NCBI GenBank assembly: GCA_013399695.1
Contig: VXAU01000188.1
Span: 63,088-127,087, forward strand
Reading direction: 5' to 3'
DNA length: 64,000 bases
From: Formicarius rufipectus
Lineage: Eukaryota > Chordata > Aves > Passeriformes > Formicariidae
Shown here in pieces: positions 24,207 to 34,400 of the stretch. Every line of letters begins with the position of its first letter. The first letter of the stretch is position 1. The notes beneath the pieces were generated by a model. That model searched no databases, had not been told where the DNA came from, and saw nothing but the letters and a program-made list of their open reading frames with translations. The position numbers and the translations under genes were made by a program.

Positions 24207-24433
24207 GGTGTTCAGCACAGGGGTTGGTGAGTTCCATTCTGTTCCTGTCCTGCTGTGCTGGATGGCACATCTGTTTTTGTGGATCAAACAGATTTTTTTT
24301 TCCTTCTGTATCAGTGTATTTTGTGATTTTTTTTGTTGTTATTATTATTATTAAATTGATATTCTGACTTGCAATTCTATTCTGAGTTGGATTCATTTCT
24401 CCTGCTGGTTTAACTCTAAACCAGCACCCTGAC

Positions 24434-25579
24434 CACTTGTGCTAAAAGGTATTCCAACCAGACCAATCCACTTACCTAGCCTCACTGGACAGGCAGGATC
24501 TGTTCTAGGCACTCCTGGAAACAAATCCGGCTGAATCATAAGACAAAAGCATCCCACAGACTGCCAGTTGCCTTAGAGGTAGTCTCATCTTACTTTTGAC
24601 AAATAGAGCAATAGCAACTAGAGAATCTGTGCTGCACAGAGACCTCTGAAACAGCATCTCCCATTGCCAGAATGTCTTCAGGGAAGATGAGAAGAAAGGC
24701 TGAAGAAACAAACTGAGAATATTTTCAGACAGGGTAAAAGCTCTAAAGGTTTGAATTCAATAAAATATTTCAAAATCGGTTCCTACATACTTGTCTGTGC
24801 AACTGTAAGCAGGAACAGAGTGTACAAAGTATGATACACTCATCAACTCCTTTCTGAGAGAAGCAATAATATCAGGGAGTTCTGTGAGGGATCATCAATA
24901 AAAGCCCTTGAAGTGATGCCTACTGCCAGGAGCTCACTTAAGTGACTCACTTTCATTCCCAAATTTCATCCAAAAAAAAGGACAGATTAGAATTATATGT
25001 AGATACAAGAAATTACTGCAATGATTTTTTAATGCCTTGCACAGAAGAAATAACTGTAACTCAGGGAAGAGAGAACATAAAAATATGAAATAATGACTGC
25101 TCACTATCTTCTCTACTAGAAAAAATGGGAGGCAGAAAACAACATGGGGTAGGTTCAAAATAAAAATAAAAAGAACTGTTTCATCAGACAGTATGTATTA
25201 CAATGGAGAGTTCGATTCAATTTTGAAGTCAGCAGAAATTCAAAAAACAATTAGACAAACCAACAGAATGGTCATCTAGGAAATAGTGTTTAAAACAATG
25301 GCATCCCCACTGACAGCTGATGCCTGGAAGATGAGAGAATATTCTGTGAGCATCACAACATGCTTGGCTTGTCCTTACAGTCTTCTCCTGTCTTCCTGAA
25401 CAGCTCAGTGACTTCAGGAATTGGAATGGCTTAGAAGGTCATTGACCCCATATGCTTCTCTCAAGCTTTGAAATTCAATGGAATTAACTCATTATGTTTT
25501 GCAAATTTAACAGCAACAACTTTCTTATATAGCAAGGCAAGTGCCCTGAGTAGTTAACAGCTCCTTACCTCCGTATAGG
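24434..25579. other. Gene-free unique sequence
   Basis: No recognised coding, RNA or repeat feature. The short open frames at 24505-24711 and 24934-25158 (minus) have no recognisable product. Confidence 0.55.
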
Positions 25580-25687
25580 AATGTGGCACTTAGTGCCATG
25601 ATCTAGTAATCACAGTGGTCTTGGATCAAGTGTTGGACTTGGTGATCTCAGAGGTCTCTTCCAACCCAGCTGACTCCGTGATTCTAT
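25580..25687 (+). mobile_element. CR1 retrotransposon 3' end fragment
   Basis: About 108 bp of CR1 3' untranslated sequence: gtggcact-agtgccatg, ggacttggtgatctcagagg and cttccaaccc, then a degenerate TGATTCTAT end. It is severely 5'-truncated, the usual form for CR1. Confidence 0.8.
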
Positions 25688-26740
25688 ATCACATTTGCTG
25701 AATGAACATTTTGGAGCACAAAGATACCCTATGGACAAACCATCCAGCCTGGAATCTAAGAAAATCGTTAGATGAAATCAGGGTTGACTTACATTTCAGC
25801 ACTTTGATGGTACACAGTTTGCAAGGAAGGGATATTCAAGACTTCTTGTGCTCCCAACAGAATAGCGATCTGTAAAGGTGCAAAAATAATAATCCTACCA
25901 CCCAAAGGAAAGCATAGGTATCAAAGAAAATCACAGGAAGCATGGGTATAATCTTTATCTCTAGGAAAAAAATATAATCTCCTATCACTACCAAATAAGT
26001 CTAATACAAGCCATATGATTTTGCTATCATTCACAGAACAAAAACAAAACCAAAGAGCAGCAAGGAAATCTGAGGTTTTCAAATGCTGAATTTCAAATTG
26101 CTGAAGTTGTCTTTTCCCCTAGAAAATTCATCAAACAGGTTGGTAAACAGCAAACAGGTCTTTTGAAGGACTTCAAAGGCCTTCCTCTCACATGGAGGGA
26201 CTGGCAATCTCCCAAAAGTAGGCTTACTACTATTGTACTGGCTTTCTTCAGTTCTAAGAGGGAAAAATCCAGCCTGCAGACTTTGTAGAAATCAAAGGGG
26301 CATTGAATACCAGAGGAAGCAACCCCAGATAAATGGAAAACAAAAGACACATTGTATTTTGCCTCTACAAACCAAGGGAACAGAAATCTCACCTTTGTGA
26401 TTGTGTTGATTTCTTTCAGAAGTTTCCTGAGTCCCTCAACTGGTTTTGCAAGCACACAAACAGTCCTCACAGACCCATGTGCCACATCTTGAAAGCAGAA
26501 AGGAGAATCAAAATGGACTGAAAAACAAAGTGAAGGAAAGCTCCAGTACTAAATCTCGAGCTTGCCATTTATCAGATTTGTCAAATTCTGATGCTTCTAC
26601 ATAGGTACAGAATTAAACAGTGTTCCTCACAATAGCAGTGAAAGTAAATGTGATCTGATGAGAGGTTTTTGGTGCCCACAGCAATTGCTATGCTGCTGAG
26701 AATATCAGATCACCAATCTTCATCACAGTCTATAACTTCC
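25688..26740. other. Gene-free unique sequence
   Basis: About 1 kb without a recognised feature. A 130-codon open frame on the minus strand (26093-26485) has no domain that I recognise and overlaps a plus-strand open frame. Confidence 0.5.
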
Positions 26741-27056
26741 GTGTGAGGGAAAGACGAAGGACAAGACACTGATCTCTTCTCTGTGGTGACCAGTGACACG
26801 ACCCAAAGGAATGACCTAGAGTTGTGTCAGGGGAGGTTTAGTTTGGGTACTAGAGAAAGTTTCTTCACCCAGAGGGTGGCTGGGCATTGGAACAGGCTTC
26901 ACAGGAAAGTCACAGCAGAGTTAAAGAAGTATTTGAATTATAGTCTCAGGCATATCATGTGACTCCTGGGGATGGTCCTAGGTAAGGCTAAGTGTTGGCC
27001 TCAATGATCCTTGTGGGTCCCTTCCAACTCAGCATATTCTGTGATTCTGTGATTCT
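26741..27056 (+). mobile_element. CR1 retrotransposon 3' end fragment
   Basis: About 316 bp covering the end of CR1 ORF2 and the 3' UTR: ctgatctcttctctgtggtg, accagtgaca, aggggaggttta, ttcttcacccagagggtgg, a region matching tgactcctggggatggtcct, and ggtcccttccaactcagc, followed by two ATTCTGTG repeats. It is closely similar to 55340-55666 and 56311-56553 in this window. Reading frames are broken. Confidence 0.92.
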
Positions 27057-27721
27057 TAGCATTCTTTAATGATTCATCTCAATAATGTATTTTGTTATTT
27101 AATATTTCATTTACTTTTGTGATCGAGTTATAGAATGCATACACCAAGTTGCACAGCCTGCTGATTGATCTTTGACTTATGTACATATTTTTCTATTCAA
27201 ATTGTTATGCATATGATAGATCAATTTGCATACTTTAATAATCAGGACACATGATTCACTATTTTGTTTTGTATAGTTTAATAGCAGAGATCTGTCTCTT
27301 GATGATCCATTTCTTCTTTTAAGAGTTTCAACTGACTACATCTTTCAGGATAAGTTACTGTATACACATTAACTATTGATGTTTTGCATAGCTTTATTCA
27401 ACAGAACGTGTATTTCAGGAGACAGATGTTGCATGTTCTTGCTGAGCTGCATATCTGACCAGATGAACATACTTCACTCGTGGAGATTTCCACTCACCAC
27501 AAAGTTTCCTGTACTTTACCACACAAATATACGTTGCAGATTAAGTTATGTGCAGTTCTGGTGAAGGCACATTGTAAAACAAGACTGAGCTGAAAATTTA
27601 AATTCTACCTCATGAATTCATAGGTCATAATATAGTTCTCATTTGAGGAGTTTTATTTTGCTTATTAGAAATAAATTCCACCATCCATAAACCTAAAAAT
27701 CAATATATATTTTACTACTAG
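27057..27721. other. Gene-free unique sequence
   Basis: AT-rich sequence between a CR1 tail and an LTR, with no recognised feature. Confidence 0.5.
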
Positions 27722-27740
27722 GTGTGTGGGAATGGATTAA

Positions 27741-27804
27741 GAATGTAACTGATAAGACCTTGAAATGATGCAGAATGTAACTGATAATGCCTTGAACTGA
27801 TGCT
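27741..27804 (+). repeat. 32 bp tandem duplication in the LTR 5' part
   Basis: Two 32 bp units (27741-27772 and 27773-27804), both starting GAATGTAACTGATAA, with 4 differences (28/32). Enhancer-type duplications in U3 are common in retroviral LTRs. Confidence 0.85.
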
Positions 27805-28062
27805 TTAAAATGGATGTTTACCCTTCTCCATGTGTCCCCCTCCGGAATCCATGTCTTCCCTTTCCCAGAATCTATTTGTACCACTTCCCCGAAACCATGT
27901 GCTTCCCAGAGAGGCTTTGCGACCCCTCCTCATGGTACAGAGGGGCGTGACCCACCTTGCTACCTGAAACCTTTCCCTGCCTATATGTTAATCCCCTTAT
28001 CCCTGTTGGCCCAAAGCCACACAATACCTTTTCCCCCATTGGAGAATCTGAACCCCTTCCAA

Positions 28063-28080
28063 GGGACTATAAAAAGTCCC
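28063..28080 (+). promoter_or_regulatory. TATA box enclosed in a perfect 6 bp hairpin
   Basis: GGGACTATAAAAAGTCCC: arms GGGACT and AGTCCC flank the A/T core. This is the predicted core promoter of the LTR. Confidence 0.6.
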
Positions 28081-28290
28081 TGCTTCCTGAATAAACTCTC
28101 TCTCTGCTCGGACCCTCTCCAAACTACTGTGGTGTCTTTGTCCTCTGCCCAGGGCTCGGGCACCACGTGGCCGGGGGGGGAAACCAGGGAGAGCACTATT
28201 CTCCTAGATGCATGGACTAAAAACCTAGCCTAGGAGACTAATATCATACCACTGCGACCATCATCACCCAACACTCCAACGAGGCTCAAC

Positions 28291-31200
28291 ACACATATAT
28301 CCACCCGGATGTACATGGGGTCTTTATAAATAAGTGGATGAGAATTTGCCTTTTAAGTTCCATCATTGATGAATATCCTTTCCAGTCAAGGAACACACAG
28401 TGCAGCACTGAACTCAAAACTTCACTGTTGGCATACACCTGGAAATCTCTTTCTCACAGACAGCTTTCACTTATACATAACAAACTAATACTTTTTCCCA
28501 GAACATGGAAAACAAAAAGTATGAATGTAGAATGTCTTAACATCTCATACTCATCAGAAAAAACAATATCTTTGGTTGTGATTCAGCTTCTTCCCAGGGC
28601 AACTTATGAACAATTTTTAAGTAAAGAATGAAGAGTCATTCTAATTGAAAACAGTGTCTTCAAATGAGGGTATCAGTAGGCCGCAGGCACAACAGTGGCG
28701 CTTTCAAATTTCTGTAGTTTATTCCTTTGGCTAAAATCCTATTCTTACTACCTAGAGTGTTTAAGGGATACTTCCTAAACTGTTTAATACATGTGATGAA
28801 AAGCTGTGTTTCTTAAGACAAAGAGGAATTACCTCATAGGAACAAGCATGAGCATGCATCCAGAGAAAATAAAGATACACCAAGAGGTAAGACAGCAGTG
28901 ACTGCAACTACTCACTGTGTGACAAGCTTCCTTAGTATACCTTATCTAATAAATAATTTCAGAGTAAAGAACAGGTTCCCTCAAAGGCAATATGCAAAGC
29001 CTAGATTGGTCCTTCTTGAGATCAGAGGAAAGGTTCAGATTGACTTCTGTAACACATTTTCAAGTGTCTCAGGGTTTTTTTTCATGTTCTGAATGGAGAG
29101 AAAGGAAATCTCTCTGCTCCTATCATAACATTGGGACCAGACATTACCTTATAAGTACAGTACTTCTTTTCTTCTTGTGCTAGGACTGTGCCTTGTACAA
29201 TAGCATAATTTAAAAAGATGGTTATTGAATGTCTATTATTCCACATTCCTCAATATTCCCTGAACTTTCTCATGCTCCAAATAATCCTTGCTCCAGCCAT
29301 ATCTTTTTCCTCAAAAACCCCTGCAAGTTATGGCAGTCAGTTTGTCCATTTGGCAGACAAGAGTTTCAGAATTCTCTGCTCAACCCTTAAGTGCATCTTC
29401 AGTTAGACCTGAACTTGGCTATGACAGACAAATGGACAAATGGACTCATTCATATTCAAAGTCAATTGTTCACATGATTTCAGCTGGACCTTGGCAAATT
29501 GCTCAAGACAAAGTTCTTAAAAAAAAAAATAATAAAAAAGGAGTACATGGTTATAAATTGTGCATATATAGTCACAACACAGTTCTATTTTCTAATTCTA
29601 CTAAATTCATCCCATTATTTTTTAGACAAAATTAATTACTGTCTCTTAATTCCATTCAACATCCCTTGTGAGCATCAGAATTTTCAAAACTGATAAATTT
29701 TTCATAAGTACCACTTCTAAGTTCAGTTATAAGGAAAAAAACCTTAAGAACAAAATCACACTACAAAACTCAAAAGTTCTGGATTTTATTTTATTTTTTT
29801 TTTTTTTTTGGGGGGGGGGGGTTTGATTTGGTTTGTTTTTAAGCTAAACCTGCATATTACACAGAAAAGAAAACAAGAGCTCAAAAGTATGTACTTCTTT
29901 CCAATTTCACAGCGTCTGAGATTCACTCACATATTATAGATACAATAGTCCAAGGATGCATAGTCTGGAACAAGTGAAAAGAGCCAGCATCTAGCCCCAC
30001 TTCAGCCTTGGCTGCTGGTTCTTTAACTGCCTGTATTTCCAAAATAGCTAAAATACTAGAGGTAGTAATGCACAGTGGTGCTCATCTTCATTATTAAGTA
30101 TAAGCAGGTCTGGAAGGTTTCTTGCCATGCAATTTACCTCTAGCTCAGGACATACAGGCAAATCTAAACATGCTGCATATCATCTACCAACAATATTCAC
30201 TGTCCAACTAAATCTGAATATACTACTTTAAGCAGTAAATAAATAGAAGTGTGTAAATAATAATAAATTAACTTTAAGAGACAGCTTTTGAGAGAAAGAC
30301 AGTGATTGTAAACAAAAACCTTTGATTACCTGTGTTATTCACTATTAGCCTGTGAAACAACTATGTCCCAGTAAGATTCCAGAATATGAAATAAATAAGC
30401 TACATTGAAATGCATCATAAAAGTTTGAAAAGAAAAAATAAAAAAGTGAACCCCTTTAAGGCTGTCAGTATTCTGATGGGTATGTCTTTAAAATATATGC
30501 AATCCCTCCACTCCTGTCCTCCAATTTCCTTTATGTTTTTAACACTATGATTTAAGTAATGAAAGGTAACTTCTTGTGCCAGTACCAAAATCACACAGAC
30601 AAATATTGGGCAGATGACATCACAATTTATGTCTTTTTTGTTATTTTTAACTGAATGGTGTTCAGATGATACATGATGCTGAAGTGCCAGACTTTTATTA
30701 ATATACTTCTTTCTCTAAAATATTTGTCTGCGTATTGACAGGGCTATTAAGTCTCTTCAACAGCCCACCACAAAATTACATGCTGAGGGGAAATGGAGAG
30801 AAAGCATTCCATCACGAACTATGTATATTCTCTTAAAACACACCTCAAGCCAAGGAGTGCTAGGAAGAGGAGGATACATGCAGAATAAGGCTTCCAGAAA
30901 GAAGAAATATGATGAAGATATATTAAATGTAAATGGAATTCCATTTTTAGCATGTGGACATGATGTATAAGCTCAGAACAGAACTCATATTGTGTGAAAA
31001 ATAGGAATGGCTGGAGATCAGCTGTACTACCAAATGGAAAAATCTCTGAAGAAAGTACCACTATTGCTCACCTCAGCAGATTTACATAAGGAAGAAAACA
31101 TCTCTTCCTTTAGTAACTTGCATCTATTTTGCTCAGTCTAGCAGTACACATCAAGTATTTCAACCTTGGTGCCAAAATATGGTTATTTTATGGTTATTAA

Positions 31201-34199
31201 AAACAGAAAACGTGGATGACAGAACAACAAAAGTAAATGGAAAGACTAAGGTCAAACTAGATTCCTAGCATATTTAAATAAATCAAATCACCATCTGGAA
31301 ATAAAAGTATGCTTAGAGGTTAAATGTATATTGTAGTATCTCAAATAACATAGGCTTGATATGAAAAAAGCAGAAAGGATAACACGTCTTGGTTAGAAAA
31401 TTATAACTCAGATGTTGACCTTTAATTATTCTGCCTGAAAACCTTATGTGTCCATGTTTATTGCAATTTTTGTTTTAAATGGGGTAGAATCAGTTCATAA
31501 CCTTTTTTCCCCCCATAAATTAAGATTATTTCAAACATTTATTCAAAAGGATATGCATAATTCTCAATAAAAATACACTGTACTAAGCCTTCCTTATTAC
31601 CATTTCTCATTTTACTCTATGAAAGCCAATAATAATACCAACTTTTCTCTTTTCCTTAAAGGTTACAAAATACAATATCTACTAAATCCTCCAGGCAATT
31701 CTATATTCAACTATATCTACATTTATCCCTCTTTCAATACAAAGCTTGAAAGGTTCAAAACAGGAATCTCTCTCAAAAGTCAATTTTAAACTGAATTGCT
31801 CTCTTGATTTTCCAACCCAGTGTAAAACTGAAAACTTCACCCCTCTTCAGAAGCCAAAGTTGAGAATTTACTTTATCCCCTTTAGAAAAATTCTTCATTC
31901 CAATAGCGTTTATTTTTCTGGTTGGAGACAGAGTTCTCAAGTGAGATTCACTATTACAAGTGATGGGAACTTTGCCTCCAACACACTGCTGCACACTCAC
32001 CTGTAGCAGAGTGGATGCAAAACATGCTTTTCCATTTAGAGCAAAAGAATGCACAATGTGTTTACATTTAATACCATAAATCACATGAATCATTACCACC
32101 CCCCCCANACTAGAATCTAATCTTTAAATGAAGCTTATGAACTTTGTATTGCCCTGTTGTAGCCATACTGTCCTATTTTATCACCATAATGTTGAATTCC
32201 ATCATGACTTGTAATAGAGGGTATTAAGAAGTCATATCACCCTTGAATGAGTTAGGAGTTTATTTTAGCACCCTGGAAATGCAGAAGCTATCAAAATACT
32301 CAGATGATGCAGGATATATATCCCTGTGCAGTTCTACAACAGGAAAAAGTTCATCACTTCCAGGCACTTGCAGTAATCAGCAACTAAGTGGATGCTTAGT
32401 ATGCAGAAGCCCTAACATTAAGATGAGCTAAAAGGCAGCAATGGCAGCTAATCTGCACATGAAAGTGCAAGTGACGCTTTTAAAAAAAATATTTTCTAGG
32501 TTTTTACAGGGCTAGTTGTCATCTGACATGATTTTCAAATTAAGAGATGAGTTTCTCTGTTGAAAATACCTCAGAGGAAGCGGGTAATACTTAAAAATTA
32601 TTTTAAAAGGAGAAGCAATAAGATATCAACATTTCAAAATTTTAGAAATGAAAATAATTGAGGAAAGAGATCCCCAATTTCTGAGCATACTTGCATTACT
32701 TTGTGCAACTATATTGTAATAGATATGTAAATCAGTTTCCAAATTATAAATTATCTGGTGTGCAAGTGAAGCCTAGGAACTTATCATACAATTTGCTCAA
32801 ATGTGCATAGAGGAGACCCTTGAGAATCACCAAGCTCAGATTTTTGGCAGACATCACAAAAGCAAAATTAATTCACGTTCTTTGTGCATGAAATATCTGA
32901 CCTGCAGGTAGCATGGCCCTTGCCTTTTATTGTTAAGGATACTTATATTACATATAGAGCACAAAGTAACTATGTAGGACAGTTCTGCATTTCATATTAC
33001 TCAGATTAGCATAAATCTGTCTCCATGAATACCAAAATCAGGCCAGTCACTCTCTGTGTCCATCTGATACAGGACATACACTTTGAGGTGTACAGAAGGC
33101 AATATATAAAACTTGCTAGGTAAATATAATAACAATATAATGGGGGAAAGTGTGCTTCTTGCTGAACCTTCCAAATGTGTTATTACAGATAAGTATAATT
33201 TCTGAATACTTATTGAAGGCTGTTTCCATTATATTAATATTATATGTTAAGGTACAGTGCAAACAAAAAGCCCTGTTGGAGGGCATCTATTTATAAGGGG
33301 CTTTACTGGACCATCATTTTTCCAACTGCACAGACTGAGAACACATTTTTCAATTATATGTGGTGCTTTCAGTGCCATAAAAATGACTCATGGAGAGTCA
33401 CCAGAAATAATACCTGCACAATATGCTGCACAACAAAAAAGAGAGTACTAGAAAAAATGTTTATTTCTGAATTCTTACAGTGTTTAGCAAAAGAAAATCT
33501 TAATTCTTTTAAGAAAGCAAAAATTTCAGCGTTTACAAGATCTTTAAACTGCTTAGAATTCATTGATAAATGGAGTGAAAGTAGAGAACAAATTTGCTGA
33601 AAGCATGCAGAAGCTGAGGAATATTCAGGAGAACAAAACAGACTGTAAGAGTTGTATTCGGTCAAAGAGAATAATTCAGAATAATTCAGAATTTAATGTT
33701 TGATTCTGCAAATAATTTACTAAGTTATTTGCTAAGCAACCTGAGTCACAGATCAGGTCAATCCATCAAATACTGCTAAGGTACATAAGTGAATAAAAAG
33801 GTTTAAATGTAAGTAAGTCTTCTAAATCCAAGTATTACTATCAGTACCAACCCTGGTGGACAGTGGAGATGGACTCAGAACAAGAAACATCTGAAATAGT
33901 TGAAATACAGATTTATTTAGAAATTATCCTTCCATTATCCTGAATCAAATTTTAATCTGTAAATTATAACATTAAAATAATAATGCTATATCAGGAAGTT
34001 ATAAATATTCATAATTTATACTAAATTTGTAGTTCTTATGCATTTCATTTGGCAAATTTGATATCTGTGGCTTCTCATTTTTTCTTTCTCTTTCCCTTTA
34101 TATAATTTCATATTTGTTTTCCCAGTTCAATTCTCTGAACTGTGGCCTATCCCTGCTTTCTTCTCTTTGATAATTAATTTTCCACCTTCATGACTGAAG
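28291..34199. other. Gene-free unique sequence
   Basis: AT-rich sequence without recognised genes or interspersed repeats. Small features include a T/G homopolymer junction (29794-29821), an A9 run followed by an A-rich stretch near 29520, an N at 32108 next to a C-run, and a short tandem aataattcag at about 33672-33691. The open frames (for example 29288-29635 and 33244-33600) overlap others in different frames or strands and have no recognisable product. Confidence 0.5.
29794..29821 (+). repeat. T16-G12 homopolymer junction
   Basis: A run of 16 T passes straight into a run of 12 G, then a TTTGATTTGG-type GT-rich stretch to about 29840. G12 is rare in this composition and may form intermolecular quadruplexes, or may be a sequencing or consensus artefact. 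Confidence 0.85.
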
Positions 34200-34400
34200 C
34201 ACAATTAGGATTTTCATTAGAGCAAGTCTTTTTTGTAACTTTGCTTTTGTTCCAGATTCATAAAACGCCTTTTGAAACTTTTAAAGATGACACATGCTTG
34301 AAGAACAGATTTAAAGCAGAGGAAAATGAACTCTAATGAGCTCATTTCAGAGAAAAGCTCTCATTAGCATGTGGTCTTTTTGATTTCTGTAAAATCACTG
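34200..34400. promoter_or_regulatory. Candidate conserved non-coding element (motif-based)
   Basis: CTAATGAG at 34333-34340 and its exact reverse complement CTCATTAG at 34360-34367 form an inverted pair of homeodomain-type cores. The first overlaps the 12 bp perfect palindrome AATGAGCTCATT (34335-34346). The sequence is unique and non-coding. Confidence 0.2.

Larger units (their letters stand above)
23664..24433 (+). mobile_element. Solo LTR of an endogenous retrovirus-like element with 5 bp target duplication
   Basis: The LTR proper is 23669-24428 (760 bp). It begins TGTCCTGGTTATAG and ends CTAAACCAGCACC, so the termini are imperfect inverted repeats of CCTGGTT/AACCAG. CTGAC flanks it on both sides (23664-23668 and 24429-24433), the signature of integration. 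A TATA-like GATATAAGC lies at 24054 and ATTAAA at 24350, which supports plus orientation. No gag, pol or env sequence adjoins it, so it is probably a solo LTR left by LTR-LTR recombination. The terminal CC in place of CA is a mutation or subfamily variant. The upstream half (U3) carries a strong inverted repeat. Open frames within it are incidental. Confidence 0.85.
27722..28290 (+). mobile_element. Solo LTR of an endogenous retrovirus-like element
   Basis: The promoter architecture is clear in plus orientation: ATTGG (inverted CCAAT) at 28038, TATAAAAA at 28068, AATAAA at 28090, then a CT-rich leader and a GC-rich U5-like segment with G8 at 28173. The polyadenylation signal lies between TATA and the expected start site, implying a short R region. 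The left end is probably TGTGTGGGAATGG at 27723 or TGTGGG at 27725. I could not fix the right end and found no clean target duplication, so both limits are approximate. No retroviral coding sequence adjoins it. The composition is much more GC-rich than the flanks. The 139-codon open frame (27814-28233) is incidental. Confidence 0.72.

Noticed and set aside
24010..24396. 128-codon minus-strand open frame
   Set aside because: Contained within the 760 bp solo LTR, with a plus-strand frame open over the same bases.
27814..28233. 139-codon open frame, the longest clean one outside low-complexity DNA
   Set aside because: It runs through the LTR promoter, TATA box and polyadenylation signal. An antisense frame is open too, so it is not a gene.
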